Positions 1-7,059 of a DNA stretch of 7,059 nt are shown here, piece by piece. Positions within the stretch are counted from its first letter, which is position 1. The number at the start of each line of letters is the position of its first letter. Below the pieces are notes generated by a model. It was not told where the DNA came from. It did no database searches and saw only the letters and a list, made by a program, of their open reading frames with translations. A program made the position numbers and the translations under genes. Source of the stretch: Bifidobacterium breve (GTDB lineage: Bacteria; Actinomycetota; Actinomycetes; S36-B12; UBA5976); assembly GCA_945861165.1 (NCBI GenBank), contig CAMATO010000052.1, positions 1 to 7,059 of the forward strand. The letters are read 5' to 3'.

Positions 1-788
1 TGGGACCACTTCCACTGCGTGCATATTCACTTTTCATTATTGTTGGAATTTTTCTAGCCATTTGGTTAGGAAATAAAAGGTGGATAGCTCGTGGCGGTAA
101 AACAGGCGAGATAAGTGATGTTGCAATATTTGCTGTTCCCTTTGGAATAATCGGTGGACGTATTTATCATGTTGCTACTGATTGGGAAAAATACTTTGGA
201 CCAAATCAGAATTGGGTTGATGCGTTAAAAATATGGAATGGTGGATTAGGAATATATGGTGCAATCTTTTTCGGAGGAATTGGGGCATGGATCGGTTGTA
301 AATATTACAAAATTTATTTGCCATCATTTGCCGATGCCATCGCTCCGGGGATAATTTTTGCGCAAGCAATTGGCAGACTAGGTAATTATTTTAATCAAGA
401 GTTGTTTGGCAGACCCACCAATGTTGCCTGGGCATTAGAAATAGCGGAGAAAAATAGACCCACAGGTTTTGAGTCCTTTGCTACTTTTCATCCCACCTTT
501 TTATACGAGATGCTTTGGAATGTAATGGTGGGATTCTTGCTGATTTATTTAGATCGCAAGTTCAAATATGGGCATGCCAGGCTTTTTGCTTTATATGTTG
601 TCTTCTATAGTCTGGGCAGATCTTTCATTGAAAGCCTGAGAATTGATGAATCACGAATAGTTCTAGGTTTGAGATTCAACGTAATTGTGAGTTTGACAGT
701 TATAGTGTGTGGTCTGGCCTACTTTATTATTAGTAATAAAACCAAGCCTGGGATTGACACCAAAATTTATAGGAGTGCTCAAAAGTGA
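1..788 (+). CDS. lgt: Prolipoprotein diacylglyceryl transferase, 5'-truncated by the window edge
   Basis: Lgt is an inner-membrane enzyme that transfers the diacylglyceryl group of phosphatidylglycerol to the lipobox cysteine of prolipoproteins, the first step of lipoprotein maturation. The frame is open from the first complete codon at position 3 to the TGA at 786-788, giving 261 residues; about 30 N-terminal residues are probably missing, judged from a family length near 260-300. Seen: an N-terminal 'GPLPLRAYSLF' segment leading into a hydrophobic helix, 'GGRIYHVATDW', 'WNGGLGIYGA' (234-263), the family signature 'GRLGNYFNQELFG' (372-410, holding the conserved Arg and Asn), and 'GRSFIESLRIDE' (615-650), the counterpart of the conserved C-terminal Arg region. 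Several hydrophobic spans fit a multi-pass protein. The position of E. coli His103 is Tyr here (255-257). A TTG at 318 is internal, not the start. The stop overlaps the next gene. Confidence 0.97.
   Translation, partial: GPLPLRAYSLFIIVGIFLAIWLGNKRWIARGGKTGEISDVAIFAVPFGIIGGRIYHVATDWEKYFGPNQNWVDALKIWNGGLGIYGAIFFGGIGAWIGCKYYKIYLPSFADAIAPGIIFAQAIGRLGNYFNQELFGRPTNVAWALEIAEKNRPTGFESFATFHPTFLYEMLWNVMVGFLLIYLDRKFKYGHARLFALYVVFYSLGRSFIESLRIDESRIVLGLRFNVIVSLTVIVCGLAYFIISNKTKPGIDTKIYRSAQK
771..775 (+). promoter_or_regulatory. Ribosome binding site for the VIT-family gene
   Basis: AGGAG lies 9 bases upstream of the GTG at 785, inside the end of lgt. It supports the GTG start over the ATG codons at 803 and 806, which have only a weak AGGT upstream. 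Confidence 0.7.
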
Positions 789-1510
789 AACAAGGTCAGA
801 AAATGATGGACGGGGAAACAATACATAGAAATATTAATGGTGGATGGATGCGTCCTGCAGTTTTTGGTGCCATGGACGGGCTTGTTTCTAATTTTGCATT
901 AATGGTTGGTGTTGCGGGTGGATCTCAAGCAGTCGGTATAGAAAATACAACGGCAATTGTGTTAGCTGGTTTTGCAGGACTATTAGCTGGTGCTTTTTCA
1001 ATGGCTGCTGGTGAATACACCTCAGTAGCAAGTCAAGCCGAATTGGCAATGGCTGAAATAGAAATTGAAAAAAATGAATTAAGACAAAATCCTGATGCAG
1101 AAATAAAAGAGTTAGCTGAAGTGTGGATAAAGCGTGGAGTTTCTGAAACTGTGGCCATGCAATTTTCTAAAGAATTAAGTAACAATTTTGAGGCGTTTGC
1201 TGATGCTCACACCTCAGAAGAGTTTGGGGTAACGGCAGGTGATTTGCCTTCCGCAAAAATGGCAGCAATCTCTTCATTCATCGCTTTTGCTGCTGGTGCA
1301 ACTGTTCCTTTGGTTCCATATCTATTGGGATCTACCAAAATTGTTTATTCCATGATCATTTCTTTAATCGGACTTTTTGGTGCGGGGGCAATGGTTTCAT
1401 TGGTGACCACCAGAACTTGGTGGTATTCGGGAACTCGCCAACTACTCATCGGTAGTGGGGCAGCAGCTATAACCTGGTTTCTGGGCACCACAATCGGAGC
1501 AGCGCTTTAA
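785..1510 (+). CDS. VIT/CCC1-family Fe2+/Mn2+ transporter
   Basis: This is a membrane protein of the VIT1/CCC1 family, whose members move Fe2+ and often Mn2+ across membranes, generally out of the cytosol, by proton exchange. It has 241 residues, a usual length for a bacterial member without an extra ferritin-like domain. Seen in order: the first helix with 'FGAMDGLVSNFALMVG' (residues 27-42, Asp31 at the family's conserved acidic site); a second helix ending in 'SMAAGEYTSVASQ' (72-84); a charged, Glu-rich cytoplasmic helical section (about 86-147, with 'AEIEIEKNELRQNP' at 90-103) matching the metal-binding domain; then three hydrophobic spans at about 157-181, 186-208 and 218-240. The GTG start overlaps the lgt stop by 4 bases and has a good AGGAG, so translation is probably coupled to lgt. 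Which metal it carries and its direction cannot be read from sequence. The gene family is firm; substrate is inferred. Confidence 0.93.
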   Translation: MKQGQKMMDGETIHRNINGGWMRPAVFGAMDGLVSNFALMVGVAGGSQAVGIENTTAIVLAGFAGLLAGAFSMAAGEYTSVASQAELAMAEIEIEKNELRQNPDAEIKELAEVWIKRGVSETVAMQFSKELSNNFEAFADAHTSEEFGVTAGDLPSAKMAAISSFIAFAAGATVPLVPYLLGSTKIVYSMIISLIGLFGAGAMVSLVTTRTWWYSGTRQLLIGSGAAAITWFLGTTIGAAL

Positions 1511-1597
1511 TACTTGGTGAGGTAAGATTTAGTAAGTAAGAGCAAGCATTGGGCCATCGTCGTCCCGCCAAGAAAATAATCTGGCCAGGGACAATTT
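1511..1597 (+). promoter_or_regulatory. Intergenic leader of gltBD; possible promoter region
   Basis: This 87-base gap is the only non-coding stretch in the window, so it is the likeliest place for a separate glt promoter. It contains three copies of GTAAG (1522-1526, 1532-1536, 1536-1540), TAAGAT (1523-1528) and TAATCT (1577-1582) as possible -10 hexamers, neither with a convincing -35 at 16-18 bases, and a 5-base inverted pair GGCCA (1552-1556) / TGGCC (1582-1586). The 8-base palindrome CTGGCCAG is at 1581-1588. I see no clear terminator for the upstream genes and no recognisable GlnR or AmtR box, so read-through from lgt-VIT is also possible. Function is inferred from position only. Confidence 0.3.
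1587..1590 (+). promoter_or_regulatory. Probable ribosome binding site for gltB
   Basis: AGGG ends 7 bases before the TTG at 1598 and 13 bases before the ATG at 1604. The spacing favours TTG as the start, but the motif is short, so the ATG two codons later remains possible. Confidence 0.45.
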
Positions 1598-4500
1598 TTG
1601 AAAATGTTAAGCAACAACAATCAAGGTCTGTATAATTCATCGTTTGAACATGATGCATGCGGTGTTGCCTTAGTTGCTACTTTAAATAAAACACCTACGT
1701 ACAAAATTGTTGCCTCAGGTTTAGAAGCCTTAAGAAATTTAGAGCACCGTGGAGCATCTGGAAGCGAACCTGACTCTGGTGACGGGGCAGGAATACTAAT
1801 TCAAATCCCGGATGATTTTTATCGCCAAGTGGTTGATTTTGATTTGCCTCCGCAAGGTTTCTATGGTGTGGGAATTGTTTTCCTACCAAAAGACGAAACC
1901 GAATATAAGCAAGCCAAAGAAAAGATTAATTCCGTTGCGAAGTTAGAAGAAATATCTATTTTGGGTTGGAGGGTTGTTCCCACAAATCCAACTGAAATTG
2001 GTCAAACTGCGCAAGGTGTTATGCCAAGATTTGAAATGATTTTTATCCAACCCAAAAATAAAAAACTAAATGATATTGATTTAGATCGGGCAATTTATCC
2101 TTTCAGAAAAATTGTTGAGAATAGTTCCCAAGCATATTTTGCTTCACTCTCTGCACGAAGTGTTGTTTACAAAGGAATGTTGACCACGGGTCAATTAGAA
2201 CCATTTTATCCAGATTTATCAGACACAAGAGTGGTCTCAAAAATTGCTTTAGTTCATTCACGTTTTAGTACAAATACATTTCCATCTTGGCCTTTGGCGC
2301 ATCCCTACAGATTGATTGCACATAATGGTGAAATCAATACGGTAAAGGGAAACAGAAATTGGATGCACGCTAGAGAAAACTTAATTAAAACTGATTTGAT
2401 CCCAGGTGATTTAGCAAGAGTGTTTCCAATTTGCTCTAATGAAGCAAGTGACTCTGCATCATTTGATGAAGTGCTAGAACTAATTCATTTAGGTGGTAGA
2501 TCATTGCCGCATTCAATATTGATGATGATTCCTGAAGCTTGGGAAAATAATCCCAGCATGGATCCAGCGCGCAGAGCATTTTATGAATTTCATGCTTCGT
2601 TTATGGAACCTTGGGATGGTCCAGCTTGTGTGACATTTACCGACGGACATTTAATTGGTGCAGTACTTGATAGAAACGGATTACGTCCTGGAAGATTTTG
2701 GGTAACCAATGATGGGCTGGTGGTTTTAGCAAGTGAATCAGGGGTGTTGCCACTTGATCCAGCAACAATAATTAGAAAAGGACGATTACAACCAGGAAAA
2801 ATGTTTTTGGTTGATACCGATAACGGGCGATTAATTGAAGATGAAGAAATCAAGAACAGTCTTGCTAGCGAACATCCTTATCAGGATTGGTTGCACGCTG
2901 GGTTAGTCCACTTAGAAGAATTACCTGATCGAGAACATATTGTTCACACGCATTCATCTGTACTTAGAAGACAACAAACCTTTGGCTACACAGATGAAGA
3001 ACTAAAGATTTTGTTAACTCCCATGGCTAAAAATGCCAGTGAACCTTTAGGTTCGATGGGAACAGATACACCTATTGCAGTCTTAAGTAGTCGCCCTCGA
3101 TTAATTTTTGACTACTTCACTCAATTGTTTGCGCAAGTTACCAATCCGCCACTTGATGCCATAAGAGAAGAAATTGTCACTTCACTTTCTTCATCGGTTG
3201 GGGAAGAAGGCAACTTATTGATTCCCACACCTGCTCATGCCAGGCAAGTGGTTCTGCCTTTCCCTGTGATTGATAACGACGAGTTAGCAAAATTGATTCA
3301 CATAAACCGAGATGGCGATCAACCAGGATTTGCCGCTCAAAAGTTTTCGGGTTTATACAAAGTAGCTCAAGGAGCCATAGGTTTAGAAAATCGTATAGAA
3401 GAAATATTTGTTGAAGTAAATGAGGCCATTAAAAACGGTAAACATTTACTAGTTTTAAGTGACCGTGACAGTGATGCCGATAATGCACCTATCCCGTCTT
3501 TGTTATTAGTAGCAGCTGTTCACCATCATTTGATTCGTACCAAACAAAGAATGCAAATAGGTTTGATAGTTGAAGCAGGTGATGTGAGAGAAGTTCATCA
3601 TGTAGCACTTTTAATTGGTTATGGTGCAGCCGCAGTCAATCCTTATTTGGCAATGGAAACTGTTGAAGACATGGTTCGACAAAAAAGAATGGGTGATATT
3701 TCACCTGAAAAAGCGGTAAGAAATTTGGTCAAAGCTTTAGGTAAAGGTGTATTAAAAGTTATGAGCAAGATGGGTGTTTCAACAGTTGCTTCTTATCGTG
3801 GTGCTCAAATATTTGAAGCAATAGGTATTTCAAACGAAGTTATAGATAAATACTTTACTGGAACGGTATCTAGACTCGGCGGAGTTGGTTTAGAGGTAAT
3901 TGCAAAAGAAGTATCTAAGCGACACGATGTGGCATACCCATTTAGTGGAATATCTCCTGCACACAGACAACTTGCAATCGGTGGGGAATACCAATGGCGC
4001 AGAGAAGGCGAACCACATTTATTTGATCCCGAAACCGTTTTCAAATTACAACATTCCACCCGCACAGGCCAAATGGATGTTTTCAGAGATTACACAGAAA
4101 AAGTTAATGAACAATCAAAAAGATTAATGACTATTAGAGGACTATTTGAATTTAAGAGCGAGCGTAAATCTATCCCTATTGAAGAAGTGGAACCAATAGA
4201 GAAAATCCTTAGAAGATTTAGTACAGGAGCTATGTCTTATGGATCAATTTCAGGTGAAGCTCATGAAACATTAGCTATAGCTATGAATCGTTTGGGTGCT
4301 AAATCAAACACCGGTGAAGGCGGCGAAGATCCAGAACGTTACCAAAAAATGGCAAACGGTGATTCCAAACGTTCCTCGATCAAACAAGTAGCTAGCGGCA
4401 GATTTGGTGTAACTAGCGAATACTTAGTTAATGCCGATGATATTCAAATAAAAATGGCACAAGGCGCTAAACCTGGAGAAGGTGGACAACTACCGGGAAA

Positions 4501-6118
4501 TAAGGTTTATCCCTGGATTGCGAAAACACGACACTCAACACCTGGTGTGGGATTAATTTCACCCCCACCACATCACGATATTTATTCCATCGAGGATTTA
4601 GCGCAATTAATTCACGATTTAAAAAACGCAAACGATAAAGCCAGAATCCATGTGAAACTTGTTGCCGAAGTTGGGGTGGGAACGGTGGCTGCAGGAGTCG
4701 CGAAAGCTCATGCTGATGTGGTGCTAATTTCTGGTCATGATGGTGGAACAGGTGCAAGTCCTTTAACTTCCTTGAAGCACGCAGGTGGTCCTTGGGAAAT
4801 TGGTTTAGCAGAAGCTCAACAAACTTTAGTATTAAATGGTTTACGTGATCGCATTGTTGTTCAAACAGATGGACAATTAAAAACTGGTAGAGATGTAATA
4901 GTTGCCGCACTTCTTGGTGCAGAAGAATTTGGATTTGCTACCGCACCGTTAGTTGTGATGGGTTGTGTGATGATGAGGGTTTGTCATTTAGACACTTGCC
5001 CTGTTGGTGTTGCGACACAAAACCCAGTACTAAGGGAGAAATTTACTGGTGAACCAGAATTCGTAGAAAACTTTTTCAGATTTATTGCTACTGAAGTTCG
5101 TGAGTACTTGGCTGAATTTGGTTTTAGAACATTGGATGAAGCAATCGGTCATTCCGAAGTTCTTAATACCAAAAAAGTAATTGAGCATTGGAAAGCTGCA
5201 GGGTTAGACTTATCACCGATTTTGCATAGAGTCACAGCAACTAAAGACGCAGCCTTGCATCAAACCACGATGCAAGATCATGGTTTAGCTAAAGCTTTAG
5301 ATAATGAACTTATTGAAATTAGTAAGCCAGCGTTAGAAAAAGGTGAACTAGTCAGAGCTCAAATTGCCATTAGAAACGTGAATCGAACTGTAGGCACCAT
5401 GTTGGGCAGTCACATAACAAGAAAATATGGTGGAACAGGATTACCAGAGGGAACCATCGAATTAACTTTCAACGGTACCGCTGGACAATCTTTTGGGGCA
5501 TTTATTCCTAAAGGTCTGACATTAAGACTTGAGGGTGATACTAATGATTATTTGGGAAAAGGCTTATCTGGTGGAAAAATAATAGTGCGACCAGATCGCA
5601 ATTCTACATTTGATTCAGGTGCAAACGTAATAGCCGGAAACGTCGCTGCATATGGAGCAACTTCGGGAACATTGTTTGTTAGAGGTTTAGTAGGTGAAAG
5701 ATTTTGTGTAAGAAATTCTGGTGCTATTGCCGTAGTTGAAGGTGTGGGGGATCATGGCTGCGAATACATGACTGGTGGTCGAGTAATAGTGCTTGGACAA
5801 ACAGGTAGAAACTTTGCTGCTGGCATGAGTGGTGGAATTGCCTATGTCGTTGATCTGAATGTTGAAAACATTAATCCCGAAATGGTGGAACTAGAGGAAC
5901 TAGATGACAAAGATAAAGAATTTTTATCAAAAACTATCAAAAGTTATGCTGAAGAAACAGATTCATCACTTGCCAAAGAGTTGTTGAATGATCCAAACTT
6001 TAAGAAATTCACCAAAGTTATGCCTCGAGAATATAAACGAGTTTTGTTAGCACAAGCCAAAGCTGAAAAAGAAGGCACAGATCCAATGCAAGCAGTAATG
6101 GGGGTGTCTGGTGGGTGA
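1598..6118 (+). CDS. gltB: Glutamate synthase (NADPH) large (alpha) subunit
   Basis: GltB converts glutamine plus 2-oxoglutarate to two glutamates in the cytoplasm, using electrons delivered by GltD; it is the GOGAT half of the GS/GOGAT cycle. It has 1506 residues, the normal full length. Domains: a class II (Ntn) glutaminase domain from Cys21 ('HDACGVA'; the Cys becomes the N-terminal nucleophile after a short propeptide is removed) to about 430, with 'HSRFSTNTFPSWPLAHP' and 'HNGEINTVKGN' (His242 onward); a central domain about 480-790; an FMN-binding synthase domain about 840-1220, with 'FSTGAMSYGSIS' (from 874), 'SNTGEGGEDPERY' (from 903), 'KMAQGAKPGEGGQLPG' (from 952) and 'ISGHDGGTGASP' (from 1044); the 3Fe-4S cysteines 1123, 1129 and 1134 with the family's 6/5 spacing; and a C-terminal GXGXG beta-helix about 1270-1420. 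No frameshift or missing key residue is seen. The start is TTG at 1598 (RBS spacing) or ATG at 1604; the propeptide is then 20 or 18 residues. The end overlaps gltD. Confidence 0.98.
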   Translation: MKMLSNNNQGLYNSSFEHDACGVALVATLNKTPTYKIVASGLEALRNLEHRGASGSEPDSGDGAGILIQIPDDFYRQVVDFDLPPQGFYGVGIVFLPKDETEYKQAKEKINSVAKLEEISILGWRVVPTNPTEIGQTAQGVMPRFEMIFIQPKNKKLNDIDLDRAIYPFRKIVENSSQAYFASLSARSVVYKGMLTTGQLEPFYPDLSDTRVVSKIALVHSRFSTNTFPSWPLAHPYRLIAHNGEINTVKGNRNWMHARENLIKTDLIPGDLARVFPICSNEASDSASFDEVLELIHLGGRSLPHSILMMIPEAWENNPSMDPARRAFYEFHASFMEPWDGPACVTFTDGHLIGAVLDRNGLRPGRFWVTNDGLVVLASESGVLPLDPATIIRKGRLQPGKMFLVDTDNGRLIEDEEIKNSLASEHPYQDWLHAGLVHLEELPDREHIVHTHSSVLRRQQTFGYTDEELKILLTPMAKNASEPLGSMGTDTPIAVLSSRPRLIFDYFTQLFAQVTNPPLDAIREEIVTSLSSSVGEEGNLLIPTPAHARQVVLPFPVIDNDELAKLIHINRDGDQPGFAAQKFSGLYKVAQGAIGLENRIEEIFVEVNEAIKNGKHLLVLSDRDSDADNAPIPSLLLVAAVHHHLIRTKQRMQIGLIVEAGDVREVHHVALLIGYGAAAVNPYLAMETVEDMVRQKRMGDISPEKAVRNLVKALGKGVLKVMSKMGVSTVASYRGAQIFEAIGISNEVIDKYFTGTVSRLGGVGLEVIAKEVSKRHDVAYPFSGISPAHRQLAIGGEYQWRREGEPHLFDPETVFKLQHSTRTGQMDVFRDYTEKVNEQSKRLMTIRGLFEFKSERKSIPIEEVEPIEKILRRFSTGAMSYGSISGEAHETLAIAMNRLGAKSNTGEGGEDPERYQKMANGDSKRSSIKQVASGRFGVTSEYLVNADDIQIKMAQGAKPGEGGQLPGNKVYPWIAKTRHSTPGVGLISPPPHHDIYSIEDLAQLIHDLKNANDKARIHVKLVAEVGVGTVAAGVAKAHADVVLISGHDGGTGASPLTSLKHAGGPWEIGLAEAQQTLVLNGLRDRIVVQTDGQLKTGRDVIVAALLGAEEFGFATAPLVVMGCVMMRVCHLDTCPVGVATQNPVLREKFTGEPEFVENFFRFIATEVREYLAEFGFRTLDEAIGHSEVLNTKKVIEHWKAAGLDLSPILHRVTATKDAALHQTTMQDHGLAKALDNELIEISKPALEKGELVRAQIAIRNVNRTVGTMLGSHITRKYGGTGLPEGTIELTFNGTAGQSFGAFIPKGLTLRLEGDTNDYLGKGLSGGKIIVRPDRNSTFDSGANVIAGNVAAYGATSGTLFVRGLVGERFCVRNSGAIAVVEGVGDHGCEYMTGGRVIVLGQTGRNFAAGMSGGIAYVVDLNVENINPEMVELEELDDKDKEFLSKTIKSYAEETDSSLAKELLNDPNFKKFTKVMPREYKRVLLAQAKAEKEGTDPMQAVMGVSGG
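6100..6104 (+). promoter_or_regulatory. Weak ribosome binding site for gltD inside gltB
   Basis: A GGGGG run lies 6 bases before the GTG at 6111, within the last codons of gltB. It is a poor match to AGGAGG, so reinitiation by ribosomes ending gltB may matter for gltD expression. Confidence 0.4.
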
Positions 6119-7059
6119 TCCAAAAGGCTTTATAAACAACAGAAGAGAGACCGCTAAAAGAAGACCAGTTGATTTGCGTTTGATGGATTGGCGTGAAGTT
6201 TATGAGCCATTTGAAACCAACAAATTAAAACTGCAAGCAGGTCGATGCATGGATTGTGGTATTCCGTTTTGTCATAACGGCTGTCCACTTGGAAACTTAA
6301 TACCTGAATGGAACGATCTTGTTTTCAATGAGGACTGGCGAGAAGCATCCGAGCGTTTACACGCCACAAATAACTTTCCAGAATTTACTGGTCGACTTTG
6401 TCCAGCACCGTGTGAAACTGCATGTGTTGTTGCTATCAACAAAGAAGCAGTGACCATAAAACAAATTGAAGTCGAGATTGCTGATCGAGCATTCGCGCAA
6501 GGTTTCGTAACTCCACAGCCACCGTCAAGACTTAGTGGAAAAACTGTGGCAGTAATTGGTTCAGGTCCTGCAGGACTTGCTGCTGCTCAACAATTAGCCA
6601 GAGCAGGTCACACTGTGGCGATTTATGAAAGATCAGACAAACTTGGTGGCTTGCTTCGATATGGAATCCCCGAATTCAAAATGGAAAAAAAACACGTCGA
6701 CAGAAGACTTGAGCAACTTGCCGCTGAAGGAATTAAATTTAGAAGTGGTGTTGAAATAGGTGTTGACATCGATGCCAACGAATTACGCAAAAGATATGAT
6801 GCTGTCGTGATTGCAGTCGGGGCAACGGCTTGGCGAGATCTTCCAGTCCCGGGTCGAGAATTTGTTGGCATATATCAAGCAATGGAATATCTACCTTTTG
6901 CTAATCGCGTGGCTTTAGGGGAACTAGCAAAGTCTCCGATCGATGTAAAAGATAAAAATGTTGTGATTATTGGGGGAGGCGATACTGGTGCTGATTGTTT
7001 AGGTACAGCACATCGTCAAGGTGCCAAGAGCATCACTCAATTAGAAATTTTACCTTTAC
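6111..7059 (+). CDS. gltD: Glutamate synthase (NADPH) small (beta) subunit, 3'-truncated by the window edge
   Basis: GltD is the FAD- and Fe-S-containing subunit that oxidises NADPH and passes electrons to GltB. The visible part is 316 complete codons of a family length near 480-490, so roughly the last third is outside the window. The GTG at 6111 is chosen because it gives the family's conserved opening 'MGDPKGF'; another GTG at 6115 is in a frame that stops after six codons. Seen in order: an N-terminal Fe-S domain with Cys46, 49, 54 and 58 ('CMDCGIPFCHNGCP') and Cys97, 101 and 105 ('CPAPCETAC'), which together ligate two 4Fe-4S clusters in the family; the FAD-binding Rossmann motif 'VIGSGPAGLAAA' (148-159) followed by 'YERSDKLGGLLRYGIPEFK'; and the start of the NADPH-binding Rossmann domain, 'VVIIGGGDTGADC' (from about 284). 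It overlaps gltB by 8 bases, consistent with co-translation in equal amounts. No defect is seen in the visible part. Confidence 0.97.
   Translation, partial: MGDPKGFINNRRETAKRRPVDLRLMDWREVYEPFETNKLKLQAGRCMDCGIPFCHNGCPLGNLIPEWNDLVFNEDWREASERLHATNNFPEFTGRLCPAPCETACVVAINKEAVTIKQIEVEIADRAFAQGFVTPQPPSRLSGKTVAVIGSGPAGLAAAQQLARAGHTVAIYERSDKLGGLLRYGIPEFKMEKKHVDRRLEQLAAEGIKFRSGVEIGVDIDANELRKRYDAVVIAVGATAWRDLPVPGREFVGIYQAMEYLPFANRVALGELAKSPIDVKDKNVVIIGGGDTGADCLGTAHRQGAKSITQLEILPL

Noticed and set aside
318..320. TTG as the start of lgt
   Set aside because: The frame is open upstream to the window edge and carries conserved Lgt sequence (for example 'GGRIYH' and 'GGLGIYG'), so the true start is outside the window.
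1511..1597. Glutamine (glnA-type) riboswitch upstream of gltB
   Set aside because: The class is known near nitrogen-assimilation genes, so I looked for its conserved core, but the gap does not show it. A covariance-model search with the glnA and downstream-peptide models would settle it; no hit is expected.
1549..1599. Terminator or attenuator hairpin before gltB
   Set aside because: The best arms are only 5 bases and the T-run (1595-1599) starts 8 bases after the second arm and runs into the start codon. The geometry does not fit an intrinsic terminator.
3900..4127. A 75-residue plus-strand frame inside gltB
   Set aside because: It is an out-of-frame shadow within the conserved gltB region containing 'GGEYQW' and 'FKLQHSTRTGQ', with no recognisable product.
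4467..4910. A 147-residue open frame on the minus strand opposite gltB
   Set aside because: It lies wholly opposite the highly conserved FMN-domain coding region, has no recognisable domain, and its His/Leu/Gln-rich composition is what the reverse complement of this coding strand would give. The sense gene fully explains the sequence.
1..7059. tRNA, CRISPR array, insertion sequence, attachment site or toxin-antitoxin genes
   Set aside because: About 99% of the window is explained by four conserved genes, and the single 87-base gap is too short for and does not resemble any of these.

Overview
The window is a compact, all-plus-strand stretch of bacterial chromosome with four protein genes, two of them cut by the window edges: lgt (3' part), a VIT/CCC1-family iron/manganese transporter, gltB, and gltD (5' part). 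I see no mobile element, CRISPR array, RNA gene or phage gene. The DNA is AT-rich (roughly 40% G+C by eye). The gene order lgt – VIT transporter – gltB – gltD, together with an Lgt of the 'GGLGIxG' type, resembles actinobacteria, where lgt typically follows trpA. The low G+C and tight packing would fit a small-genome planktonic actinobacterium such as a Nanopelagicales (acI)-type lineage. That placement is inference from gene order and base composition; no rRNA or marker phylogeny is available here.

Layout: positions 1-788 encode the last ~261 residues of prolipoprotein diacylglyceryl transferase. Its stop overlaps the GTG start of the VIT-family transporter (785-1510) by 4 bases (GTGA). An 87-base gap (1511-1597) follows, the only non-coding stretch in the window and the only obvious place for a separate glt promoter or leader. 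Then comes the large subunit of NADPH-dependent glutamate synthase (1598-6118, 1506 residues), whose end overlaps the GTG start of the small subunit gltD (6111-) by 8 bases. gltD runs off the window end after 316 complete codons.

How the genes work together: GltB and GltD form bacterial glutamate synthase (GOGAT), which with glutamine synthetase makes the GS/GOGAT ammonium-assimilation route. GltD takes electrons from NADPH and passes them through FAD and Fe-S centres to the 3Fe-4S and FMN centres of GltB. GltB releases ammonia from glutamine and adds it to 2-oxoglutarate. Lgt is functionally unrelated (lipoprotein lipidation at the membrane). The VIT-family protein handles Fe2+/Mn2+ at the membrane; a link to Fe-S loading of GOGAT is attractive but unproven.

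Overall judgement: this is ordinary, well-conserved core metabolism. I looked for an undescribed system and did not find one. The items in the findings list are modest: a substituted residue in Lgt, non-ATG starts with overlaps, and the gltB leader.
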